The notes under the pieces: generated by a model
The model's input: only the letters and a program-made list of their open reading frames with translations
What the model was told of the DNA's origin: nothing
Database searches by the model: none
Program-made: the position numbers and the translations under genes
Source of the DNA: a virus
IMG/VR virus record: IMGVR_UViG_3300043434_000338
Span: 1-39,976 of that record
Direction: 5' to 3' (one strand)
DNA length: 39,976 bases
Shown here: positions 1-8,029 of the stretch, in pieces
Position numbering within the stretch: position 1 is the stretch's first letter
How the letters are laid out: each line of letters begins with the position of its first letter

Positions 1-2959
1 CACTTGTTCCTGATGTTCCTGATGTTCCTGAGGTACCGTTAGAACCTGGTGTTCCATTTATACCCGAAGAACCATTAGTACCCGAAGAACCACTTGTCCC
101 TGATGTTCCACTTGTCCCGTTAGAACCTGGCGTTCCATTTATACCAGAAGAACCACTTGTTCCTGAAGTTCCGCTAGTCCCTGATGTTCCAGCCTTACCT
201 GAAGTTCCACTTGAACCATTAGTGCCTGAAGTACCATTTACACCTGATGAGCCACTAGTTCCTGAAGAACCGTCAGTTCCATTTATACCGTCAACACCTG
301 AAGAACCTGAAGTTCCACTTGAACCATTTGTCCCTGATGAACCACTTGTTCCTGAAGAACCATTTGTTCCTGAAGTTCCGCTTGTTCCTGATGTACCAGC
401 CTTACCTGAAGTTCCACTTGAACCATTTGTCCCTGATGAACCACTTGTTCCTGATGTTCCATTTATTCCTGAAGAACCTGATGTACCACTAGTCCCTGAA
501 GAACCTGATGTACCACTTGTTCCTGATGTTCCATTTATTCCTGAAGAACCTGATGTACCACTAGTCCCTGAAGAACCTGATGTACCACTTGTTCCTGATG
601 TTCCGTTTATTCCTGAAGAACCGCTAGTTCCTGATGTACCACTTGTTCCTGACGTACCCGCTTTACCTGAAGTCCCACTTGAACCGTTAGTTCCTGAAGA
701 ACCATTTGTTCCACTAGTACCTGACGTACCTGAAGAACCATTAGTACCTGAAGAACCATTAGTTCCACTTGTTCCTGAAGAACCGTTAGTTCCACTTGTT
801 CCTGATACTCCTGACGAACCACTAGTTCCTGACGAACCGTTAGTGCCCGATGAACCACTTGTTCCTGAAGTTCCGCTAGTCCCTGATGTTCCAGATTTAC
901 CTGAAGTACCACTTGAACCGTCAGTACCCGATGAACCGCTAGTTCCTGAAGAACCATCAGTCCCATTTATACCATCAACCCCTGATGAACCTGAAGTACC
1001 ACTAGTTCCTGATACTCCTGACGAACCTGAAGTTCCACTTGAACCGTTTGTTCCTGAAGTTCCGCTAGTCCCTGAAGTTCCCGCTTTACCTGATGTTCCA
1101 CTAGAACCATTTGTTCCTGACGAACCACTTGTACCTGACGTACCACTCGAACCGCTAGTTCCCGAAGAACCGTTTGTTCCTGAAGTACCACTAGAACCAT
1201 TAGTTCCAGAAGTTCCACTTGTTCCTGATACACCCGATGAACCACTTGTTCCTGACGTACCACTCGAACCGTTGGTACCACTTGAACCACTAGTACCCGA
1301 AGAACCGTTTGTTCCTGAAGTACCACTCGAACCGTTAGTACCTGATGAACCTGAAGTTCCACTAGTACCTGACGAACCTGAAGTTCCGCTAGTACCTGAA
1401 GTACCATTTATACCTGATGAACCGCTAGTTCCTGAAGAACCATCCGTTCCATTTATACCATCCACACCTGAAGAACCATTAGTACCTGATGAACCACTAG
1501 TCCCTGAAGAACCGTTTGTTCCTGAAGTACCGCTAGTTCCTGAAGTTCCCGCTTTACCTGACGTACCGCTTGAACCATTTGTTCCTGATGAACCATTTGT
1601 TCCTGATGAACCATTTGTTCCACTTGAACCACTAGTACCTGAAGTTCCTGAAGTACCGCTAGAACCATTTGTACCTGATGTTCCACTAGAACCATTTGTA
1701 CCTGACGTACCGCTAGTTCCTGAAGTTCCACTAGTACCCGAAACTCCTGAAGAACCTGATGTCCCACTTGTTCCTGAAACCCCTGAAGAACCGCTAGTCC
1801 CTGAAGACCCCGATGTTCCACTAGAACCGTTTGTACCTGACGTACCACTCGAACCATTTGTTCCTGAAGTTCCACTAGTACCCGAAACTCCTGAAGAACC
1901 TGATGTCCCACTTGTTCCTGAAACCCCTGAAGAACCGTCAGTACCATTTATACCATCAACACCTGATGAACCTGAAGTTCCACTTGAACCATTTGTCCCT
2001 GAAGTACCACTTGTTCCTGAAGACCCGTTTGTCCCTGAAGAACCATTTGTACCTGATGTTCCACTTGTCCCTGAAGAACCATTAGTACCACTTGTCCCTG
2101 AAGAACCATTAGTACCCGAAGAACCTGAAGTTCCACTTGTTCCTGATGAACCTGAAGTCCCACTTGAACCATTTGTTCCTGATGTTCCACTAGAACCATT
2201 TGTTCCTGATGTTCCACTTGTTCCTGAAGAACCTGAAGTCCCACTTGAACCTGATGTTCCGCTAGTTCCTGACGAACCGTTAGTACCTGACGAACCACTT
2301 GTACCTGAAGTACCGCTAGTTCCCGACACACCTGAAGAACCCGAAGTTCCACTAGTCCCTGAAACACCACTCGTACCTGAAGTACCATTTATACCTGATG
2401 AACCGCTAGTTCCTGAAGAACCATCCGTTCCATTTATACCATCCACACCTGAAGAACCTGAGGTTCCACTTGAACCATTTGTTCCTGAAGTACCTGATGT
2501 ACCACTAGAACCATTCGTACCTGAAGTTCCGCTTGTTCCTGAAGACCCATTCGTTCCTGATGAACCTGAAGTCCCTGAAGTTCCGCTTGTTCCTGATACA
2601 CCTGAAGTTCCGCTTGTTCCTGACGAACCACTTGTACCTGATGAACCACTTGTTCCACTCGACCCGTTTGTACCTGAGGTTCCACTTGTTCCTGAAGTAC
2701 CATTAACACCTGAAGAACCACTTGTACCTGAAGAACCCGAAGTTCCTGAAGAACCACTTGTTCCCGATGTTCCGCTAGTACCCGATACTCCTGATGAACC
2801 TGAAGTACCACTAGAACCATTGGTACCACTAGAACCGTTAGTACCTGAAGTTCCACTTGTTCCTGAAGAACCTGATGTTCCTGAAGAACCACTCGCACCT
2901 GAAGTACCACTTGTTCCTGAAGAACCGCTAGTACCAGATGAGCCTGAAGTTCCACCACC
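1..2959 (-). repeat. Collagen-like block A (distal, Lys-bearing)
   Basis: About 329 Gly-X-Y triplets in 9-base units, dominated by GTS and GSS. Lysine triplets (GKA or GKS) occur at 191-199, 398-406, 659-667, 893-901, 1082-1090 and 1550-1558. GVDGINGTDG motifs begin at 278, 962, 1448, 1943 and 2429, with spacings of 684, 486, 495 and 486, all multiples of 9. Near the left edge, roughly 33-70 and 119-155, a proline-containing variant GINGTPGSNG appears twice. I saw no GES triplets here. Confidence 0.9.
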
Positions 2960-5900
2960 AACGATTAAATAAGCCGAGAAATAACTTGTTGACCTATTAG
3001 AACCACCCTCAAGATTTCTACTTGTTGGGTCTCCATTATAACCCGTAAATTCAACATAATCAGTAGTCCCATTAAAATAAATTATTTTATTATTACCTTG
3101 TGAAACACCTGCAGATGTTGTTGTTTGATTTTGCCAAATGAATGTTTGATTCCCATTTTTACGGATTTGTGAATTATATTGATTGTTCGCTACCGTAGCT
3201 GTTTGCCAAAAAACTTCAAGTGTCACATTGTAGTAACCCGCTATTGTTGGTGTAAATCTATAAGTTGATACATCCCACCAATTATTAGGGTCAAAATCAT
3301 CAATAAATTGAATTATAGTATCAACATTTGAAGGAATTGATTGATTTGTCGATAAATAACCTTGTACAACATAGTCAGATGCAACCAATCCCGTTGGTGA
3401 GGTACCACTTGAACCTGAAGTCCCTGAGGAACCTGACGTTCCACTTGTTCCTGAAGAACCATTAGTTCCCGAAGTACCACTTGTACCTGAAGAACCATTA
3501 GTTCCTGATGAACCACTAGTTCCCGCAGAACCTGAAGTCCCACTTGAACCGTCGGTTCCATTTATACCATCAACTCCCGATGAACCACTAGTTCCCGCAG
3601 AACCTGAAGTCCCACTTGAACCATTTGTCCCTGAAGTTCCACTCGTACCTGATGTACCGTCACCTCCTGATGCACCATCTAAATTTGTTTCCCAAGTACA
3701 GTAATTACCTGAACCGTCAATTTCAGTTATCTGTAATGTTAAAGAACCTGTAGACGGATTATATGAAATCACATCACCGTGAAAGTGATTTGAATTGTCG
3801 TACGCAACAATTAAATGTTGGGCAATAGTATATGATAAACCTACACTTGTAGTTATTGTTATGTTAGTACCAACAACTAATGTCGATAAATCAATACAAT
3901 CTGTTGAATTTCCTATATAATCGGCACTTACCCCAGATGAACCTGAAGTTCCCGATGAACCGCTGGTTCCTGATGTTCCGCTAGTTCCTGATGTTCCGCT
4001 CGAACCTGAAGTTCCTGAAGAACCACTTGTTCCTGAAGAACCTGATGTACCACTTGAACCATTAGTTCCTGAGGTTCCACTTGTTCCTGAAGACCCACTT
4101 GTTCCTGAAGACCCATCAGTACCGCTTGAACCGCTAGTTCCACTCGAACCATCCGTTCCATTTATACCATCAACACCAGATGAACCACTTGTTCCCGCAG
4201 AACCTGATTCACCGCTAGTACCTGAAGAACCGTTTGTTCCTGACGTACCACTAGTACCTGAAGAACCACTTGTTCCTGAAGTACCACTTGAACCGTCAGT
4301 TCCCGAAGAGCCGCTTGTCCCACTCGAACCATCTGTCCCTGAAGTACCACTAGTACCTGAAGAACCATTTGTACCACTTGAACCGCTAGTCCCACTTGAA
4401 CCATTTGTTCCTGACGTACCGCTAGTTCCACTTGACCCATCAGTTCCTGAAGAACCGCTAACACCCGAAGAACCATCTGTACCATTTATACCATCAACAC
4501 CAGAAGAACCGCTAGTCCCACTCGAACCTGATTCTCCCGACGAACCTGAAGTCCCTGAAGAACCGTCAGTCCCTGAAGTACCACTTGACCCATCAGTTCC
4601 TGATGTACCACTTTCTCCAGAAGAACCATCAGTACCCGAAGAACCTGATGTCCCACTAGAACCGTCAGTTCCTGATGAACCACTTGTCCCTGAAGAACCA
4701 TTAGTACCTGAAGTACCTGAAGAACCACTTGTTCCAGCAGAACCTGATTCTCCTGACGAACCTGATGTTCCTGAAGAACCGTCAGTCCCATTTATACCAT
4801 CAACGCCTGAAGACCCTGAAGTCCCCGATGTTCCACTCTCTCCTGAAGAACCACTTGTTCCGCTTGAACCTGAAGTCCCTGATGTACCGCTCGAACCTGA
4901 AGTTCCTGAAGAACCGCTTGTTCCACTTGAACCTGAAGTTCCTGATGTACCTGAAGTTCCTGAAGTGCCACTAGTACCTGAAGAACCATTTGTCCCTGAA
5001 GTACCACTTGTTCCAGATGTACCTGAAGAACCGTTTGTTCCTGAAGTACCACTAGTTCCCGATTCTCCCGATGAACCGCTAGTTCCTGAAGAACCATCCG
5101 TTCCATTTATACCGTCAACTCCTGAAGAGCCACTTGTTCCTGATGTACCTGATTCTCCGCTACTTCCCGAAGTACCGCTTGAACCATCAGTACCATTAAC
5201 TCCACTTAATCCTGAAGAACCGCTAGTACCCGATGTACCACTTTCACCTGAAGTCCCTGAAGAACCACTAGTCCCCGAAGAACCATTTGTTCCTGAAGAA
5301 CCATTTGTTCCTGAAGAACCATTTGTTCCTGAAGTTCCTGATGTTCCACTAGTTCCCGATTCTCCTGATGAACCTGATGTTCCTGAAGAACCATCCGTTC
5401 CATTTATACCGTCAACTCCTGAAGACCCACTCGTTCCAGATGAACCTGATTCTCCACTACTTCCCGAAGTACCTGATGAACCGTTAACACCTGATGAACC
5501 GCTAGTCCCCGAAGAACCGTCAGTACCTGAAGAACCATTTGTACCAGATGAACCATCAGTACCCGATGAACCATCAGTACCTGAAGTACCGCTTGAACCT
5601 GATGTTCCTGAAGAACCGTTAGTTCCCGAAGTACCACTTGTACCTGAAGAACCATTAGTACCTGAAGTACCACTAATACCTGATGAACCTGATGTTCCAC
5701 TTGAACCATCTGTTCCATTTATACCATCAACACCTGAAGACCCTGAAGTCCCTGATGTACCACTTTCTCCCGATGAACCCGATGTTCCTGATGAACCGTC
5801 AATACCTGATGTTCCTGATGAACCGTCAATACCTGATGTTCCTGATGAACCGTCAATACCTGATGTTCCTGAAGTACCTGAAATACCACTAGTACCCGAC

Positions 5901-6949
5901 GTACCACTTGAACCTGAAGTCCCTGAAGAACCGTTAGTCCCTGAAGTACCACTTGTCCCTGAAGTACCACTTGTCCCTGAAGAACCATCCGTCCCTGAAG
6001 AACCATCCGTCCCTGACGTTCCTGAAATACCACTAGTTCCCGATGAACCTGAAGTTCCCGATGTACCGCTCGAACCATTTGTACCTGAAGTTCCACTTGA
6101 ACCTGAAGTTCCTGAAGAACCACTAGTACCTGATGAACCATTAATCCCCGACGAACCTGATGTCCCTGAAGAACCACTAGTACCTGATGTACCTGAATTA
6201 GTCGCAGTAATACCCGTTATTATAATGGTATCACCAATATTATTATATAAATGAATCTCAGATGATGCAGAAAAATAAGTACCACCCGTAACATTTATGT
6301 CAGTCATTCCTGTAATACTAACTGTATTACCTGAATTATCGTATAATTCAATATAGTTGTTGATACCCGAAGCACCTGTAAAGAAAGTTCCTCCCGTGAT
6401 GTAGGTATCATTTAAATCGGCTATTCTCCAACGAGCGTCGTTATGAGTAACACCTCCAACGCCTTCAATAGTTGACGCAGTCCAAGCGTTAAGGAATAAC
6501 TCTCCTTGGGGGGTGTCATTAAAACACATATAACCTGTCGAGACTTCCGTTAGAGAGCCCGCGGTTTCCGCATTGTTAAAAAGTGTAGTATAATCAGGTA
6601 TTACATATTGATATGTTAAATCAGTTTCGTGAACATAAACTAACATACCCAATCTTCTTCTACCTGAAGATATACCGTCATTATATAATCTTATTTCATT
6701 AGATGTTCCATATGGGACATTATAACTGAAATTAATTGGGATACTATTACCTGAATACTCAACGGCACCACCATTAATTAAAACGTCATTAGGTATTGTC
6801 CAAATTAAATCTGAAAGGTTGTAAACTTCCATATATCCACCGATACTGTCTACACTGAAATTAGTACCTTCAACGTTAGCTCTATCTACGGATATTGGAC
6901 CGAAAACAACATTAGCAGAAACTGGATTTTTATAATCAAAACTCATCAT
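1..6949 (-). CDS. Giant collagen-like tail fibre protein, 3' end outside the window
   Basis: An uninterrupted minus-strand frame runs from an ATG-ATG pair at 6949/6946 to the left edge, at least 2316 codons with no stop seen. I translated the N-terminal 250 residues and both non-repeat insertions. Repeat landmarks spread along the gene all fall in one register, so I see no frameshift. Residues 1-250 form a non-repeat head with two similar beta-type units (ITGGTFF... and VTGGTYF..., each followed by a LYxNxG segment), probably the attachment or trimerisation part. The rest is about 610 Gly-X-Y triplets, mostly GTS and GSS, interrupted twice by small folded modules. Collagen-like Gly-Ser/Thr-Ser shafts are known in phage fibres, where they form long trimeric rods. 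It starts 13 bases after the preceding gene and is probably co-transcribed. The C-terminal receptor-binding tip is not visible. Phage collagen-like fibre is secure; the exact position on the virion is inferred. Confidence 0.9.
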   Translation of the reverse strand, partial: MMSFDYKNPVSANVVFGPISVDRANVEGTNFSVDSIGGYMEVYNLSDLIWTIPNDVLINGGAVEYSGNSIPINFSYNVPYGTSNEIRLYNDGISSGRRRLGMLVYVHETDLTYQYVIPDYTTLFNNAETAGSLTEVSTGYMCFNDTPQGELFLNAWTASTIEGVGGVTHNDARWRIADLNDTYITGGTFFTGASGINNYIELYDNSGNTVSITGMTDINVTGGTYFSASSEIHLYNNIGDTIIITGITATNSGTSGTSGSSGTSGSSGINGSSGTSGSSGTSGSSGTSGTNGSSGTSGTSGSSGTSGISGTSGTDGSSGTDGSSGTSGTSGTSGTSGTNGSSGTSGSSGTSGTSGISGTSGTSGIDGSSGTSGIDGSSGTSGIDGSSGTSGSSGESGTSGTSGSSGVDGINGTDGSSGTSGSSGISGTSGTNGSSGTSGTSGTNGSSGTSGSSGTSGTDGSSGTDGSSGTNGSSGTDGSSGTSGSSGVNGSSGTSGSSGESGSSGTSGSSGVDGINGTDGSSGTSGSSGESGTSGTSGTSGTNGSSGTNGSSGTNGSSGTSGSSGTSGESGTSGTSGSSGLSGVNGTDGSSGTSGSSGESGTSGTSGSSGVDGINGTDGSSGTSGSSGESGTSGTSGTNGSSGTSGTSGTSGTNGSSGTSGTSGTSGTSGTSGSSGTSGSSGTSGSSGTSGTSGSSGTSGSSGESGTSGTSGSSGVDGINGTDGSSGTSGSSGESGSAGTSGSSGTSGTNGSSGTSGSSGTDGSSGTSGSSGTDGSSGESGTSGTDGSSGTSGTDGSSGTSGSSGESGSSGTSGSSGVDGINGTDGSSGVSGSSGTDGSSGTSGTSGTNGSSGTSGSSGTNGSSGTSGTSGTDGSSGTSGSSGTDGSSGTSGTSGSSGTSGTSGTNGSSGTSGESGSAGTSGSSGVDGINGTDGSSGTSGSSGTDGSSGTSGSSGTSGTSGTNGSSGTSGSSGTSGSSGTSGSSGTSGTSGTSGTSGSSGTSGSSGVSADYIGNSTDCIDLSTLVVGTNITITTSVGLSYTIAQHLIVAYDNSNHFHGDVISYNPSTGSLTLQITEIDGSGNYCTWETNLDGASGGDGTSGTSGTSGTNGSSGTSGSAGTSGSSGVDGINGTDGSSGTSGSAGTSGSSGTNGSSGTSGTSGTNGSSGTSGTSGSSGTSGSSGTSPTGLVASDYVVQGYLSTNQSIPSNVDTIIQFIDDFDPNNWWDVSTYRFTPTIAGYYNVTLEVFWQTATVANNQYNSQIRKNGNQTFIWQNQTTTSAGVSQGNNKIIYFNGTTDYVEFTGYNGDPTSRNLEGGSNRSTSYFSAYLIVGGGTSGSSGTSGSSGTSGTSGASGSSGTSGSSGTSGTSGTNGSSGTNGSSGTSGSSGVSGTSGTSGTSGSSGTSGSSGTSGSSGVNGTSGTSGTSGTNGSSGTSGSSGTSGSSGTSGTSGVSGTSGTSGTSGSSGTNGSSGTSGTSGTNGSSGTSGTSGTNGSSGTSGSSGVDGINGTDGSSGTSGSSGINGTSGTSGVSGTSGTSGSSGVSGTSGTSGTSGSSGTNGSSGTSGTSGSSGTSGSSGTSGTSGTNGSSGTSGTNGSSGTSGSSGTSGTSGSSGTNGSSGTSGTNGSSGTSGTSGTNGSSGTNGSSGTSGTSGTNGSSGTSGSSGVDGINGTDGSSGVSGTSGTSGSSGVSGTSGTSGTNGSSGTSGTNGSSGTSGSSGTSGSSGVSGTSGTSGSSGVSGTSGTSGTSGTSGTNGSSGTSGTNGSSGTSGTSGTSGSSGTNGSSGTNGSSGTNGSSGTSGKAGTSGTSGTSGTNGSSGTSGSSGTNGSSGVDGINGTDGSSGTSGSSGINGTSGTSGTSGSSGTSGTSGSSGTNGSSGTSGTNGSSGTSGSSGTNGSSGTSGTSGSSGVSGTSGTSGTNGSSGTSGTNGSSGTSGSSGTSGTSGSSGTNGSSGTSGKAGTSGTSGTSGTNGSSGTSGSSGVSGTSGTSGSSGVDGINGTDGSSGTSGSSGTDGSSGTSGKSGTSGTSGTSGTSGSSGTNGSSGTSGSSGVSGTSGTNGSSGTSGTNGSSGTNGSSGTSGTSGTNGSSGTNGSSGTSGKAGTSGTSGTSGTSGSSGINGTSGTSGTSGSSGTSGTSGSSGINGTSGTSGTSGSSGTSGTSGSSGINGTSGTSGSSGTNGSSGTSGKAGTSGTSGTSGTNGSSGTSGSSGTNGSSGTSGSSGVDGINGTDGSSGTSGSSGVNGTSGTNGSSGTSGKAGTSGTSGTSGTSGSSGINGTPGSNGTSGTSGTSGSSGTNGSSGINGTPGSNGTSGTSGTSGTS
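2960..3403 (-). other. Non-collagen module between shaft blocks A and B
   Basis: About 148 residues of ordinary, non-repeat sequence inside the fibre frame. The translated stretch includes VVQGYLSTNQSI, a WWDV segment, AGYYNVTLEVFWQ and FNGTTDYVEFTGYNGD, ending in GGGTSG where the collagen repeats resume. The alternating hydrophobic pattern and aromatic residues suggest a small beta-sandwich domain, probably a branch or kink point in the shaft. No family is recognised with confidence. Confidence 0.7.
3404..3675 (-). repeat. Collagen-like block B (short)
   Basis: About 30 Gly-X-Y triplets between the two folded modules, with one GVDGINGTDG motif starting at 3557. It contains GTAG-type and GSS/GTS triplets and runs out through GASGGDGTSG, the usual boundary of the neighbouring module. 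Confidence 0.85.
3676..3931 (-). other. Non-collagen module between shaft blocks B and C
   Basis: About 85 residues reading SADYIGNSTDCIDL, TITTSVGLSYTIAQHL, VAYDNSNHFHGDVISY, NPSTGSLTLQITEI, then GSGNYCTWETNLDGASG. As I recall, modules with this FxGxVxSYNPxTGxL pattern followed by a WxxNLDGASG exit into collagen repeats occur in other phage fibre proteins. It is probably a small beta domain that caps and re-registers the collagen trimer. Two cysteines are present. Confidence 0.7.
3932..6193 (-). repeat. Collagen-like block C (proximal, Glu-bearing)
   Basis: About 251 Gly-X-Y triplets following the N-terminal head. GVDGINGTDG motifs begin at 4157, 4481, 4787, 5102, 5399 and 5714, with spacings of 324, 306, 315, 297 and 315, all multiples of 9. 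Acidic GES triplets recur between about 4200 and 5770 (near 4205, 4530, 4617, 4747, 4839, 5060, 5152, 5229, 5357, 5448 and 5763). The lysine triplets of block A are not seen here. Confidence 0.9.
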
Positions 6950-6962
6950 ATTATTAAATATC

Positions 6963-7898
6963 TTACGGTATTAAACTTCCTCCTCGGAAATATAAATTAT
7001 TATTAAAATTCTTTATTTTAAAGTCACCAATTGTATATGTCGAATACACTCTATAAGTACCTGCAGGTATTGCAGTACCTGTATAATTAACAATGAAACT
7101 AGAGTATGTACTATTCATAGTAAAGTAAGTTAAAGAACCTGGGCTATTTGATTCACCAATTGTCGCATATTTTTGTCCATTTGTCGCCCCTGTTGGAACA
7201 AACCAAGTATACCAACAAGACTCATTAGGGTCCATAACTGTATTAGGGACTTCGTGAGTTAAGAATCTATACGCAACTATTGGATTACCTTCAGAATCGA
7301 ATCCTCCCGAAGATGTTGGTACTTGTTCACTTCTAATTGATGGTACACCTAAACTACCCCATCCTGTATAATTTAAGTAAGCATTCATCTGATTATTAAA
7401 TGTTGATGAGGCAACCGAAGGGGAATTAATATTATAACCTCTAAACGCACTTCCTTGAGATACCATCCAAGTGTTAAATGAAGTTCTTGCACTATATGGT
7501 TCAATAGTTAAATAAGCGTAGAATGAAGGTGTTGCGGTTGGTGTCGGTGTTGGTGTTTGAGTCGGAGTTTGGGTCGGTGTTGGTGTTGGAGTCGGAGTAC
7601 CTGTAGGTTCTGGTGTTGGAGTTGGTGGTGGAGTTGCAGTAGGTGTTGGAGTTGCGGTAGGTGTAGGGGTAGGTGTAGGTTCGGTACAAGGTGCGATTAT
7701 AAATGTTTCACAATTAAGTGAGTCAATAACTTTAATCATAACCGCAGGGGCACTATTATACATTGCAGGTAAAACCACAGTATACGGCATTGTTGTTGTG
7801 GACCCAACATAGCTACAACTAGCACCAAGCACATTACACACATATACTTGATATGGTGATGTTCCTGTTATACTTGTAATAGTTATTGATGACCCCAC
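6963..7898 (-). CDS. Thr/Pro-linker virion protein with SprB-like N-terminal module
   Basis: 311 residues starting at GTG 7898, the only start available because an in-frame TAA lies two codons upstream. Residues 1-72 (ITSITGTSPYQVYVC then SLNC) resemble a truncated SprB-type beta repeat like those of the upstream gene. Residues 73-124 are a Thr-Pro-rich linker. Residues 125-311 form a distinct domain of unknown fold, rich in Tyr, Ser and Asn, containing EVPNTVMDPNESCWYTWF and IPAGTYRVYSTYTIGDF. The architecture suggests an adhesin or fibre-tip subunit. It lies between the SprB-repeat fibre gene and the collagen fibre gene, with a candidate promoter motif 36 bases upstream. Function in host binding is inferred from position and architecture only. 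Confidence 0.75.
   Translation of the reverse strand: MGSSITITSITGTSPYQVYVCNVLGASCSYVGSTTTMPYTVVLPAMYNSAPAVMIKVIDSLNCETFIIAPCTEPTPTPTPTATPTPTATPPPTPTPEPTGTPTPTPTPTQTPTQTPTPTPTATPSFYAYLTIEPYSARTSFNTWMVSQGSAFRGYNINSPSVASSTFNNQMNAYLNYTGWGSLGVPSIRSEQVPTSSGGFDSEGNPIVAYRFLTHEVPNTVMDPNESCWYTWFVPTGATNGQKYATIGESNSPGSLTYFTMNSTYSSFIVNYTGTAIPAGTYRVYSTYTIGDFKIKNFNNNLYFRGGSLIP
7527..7682 (-). repeat. Thr-Pro-rich linker repeat
   Basis: 52 residues of [18 protein letters not shown] low-complexity sequence (residues 73-124 of the host gene), built from 6-base units. It is probably an extended flexible spacer between two folded domains. Confidence 0.9.
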
Positions 7899-7934
7899 AA
7901 ATTATGTTACGTTTTTTTTTATGATTAACTCATT

Positions 7935-7944
7935 TTATAAATAT
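7935..7944 (-). promoter_or_regulatory. Candidate phage promoter motif ATATTTATAA
   Basis: Minus-strand ATATTTATAA, 36 bases before the GTG at 7898, in the longest gene-free gap (7899-8029, 131 bases). It matches the NTATTTATNA motif found upstream of five other genes. Nothing else is recognisable in this gap apart from a run of nine A on the minus strand. Promoter function is inferred from recurrence and position. Confidence 0.4.
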
Positions 7945-8029
7945 TAACGAAACCTTTTTATTATTGTAGGTTGTAATAATATTTGTAAGAGTTTTTAAAA
8001 GAATGGGAATACCACGTTATTACACGCTT

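Noticed and set aside
222-2972. A 916-codon plus-strand open frame rich in Pro, Glu, Val and Asp (PEVPLVPDVP-like)
   Set aside because: It is the mirror of the minus-strand Gly-Ser/Thr-Ser collagen repeats. The repeat has no stop in several frames, and the minus-strand reading continues into sensible non-repeat domains while this one ends where the repeats end.
607-6177. Many minus-strand frames of 65-175 codons rich in Val, Leu and Gln
   Set aside because: These are the off-register readings of the collagen repeats; their ends fall on the recurring GVDGINGTDG motif and they lie inside the true fibre frame.
1-6200. Regularly spaced repeats that might suggest a CRISPR array
   Set aside because: Units are contiguous 9-base coding triplets without unique spacers and encode a continuous protein.
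4965-6254. A 429-codon plus-strand open frame of the same Pro-rich type
   Set aside because: Same reason: antisense shadow of collagen block C, in the same register as the 222-2972 shadow.
7899-8029. A frameshift joining the 877- and 311-residue genes across the run of nine A
   Set aside because: The 877-residue gene ends in a compact Cys-rich tail and the gap has stops in all minus-strand frames, so two separate genes fit better. A sequencing error at the homopolymer cannot be excluded.
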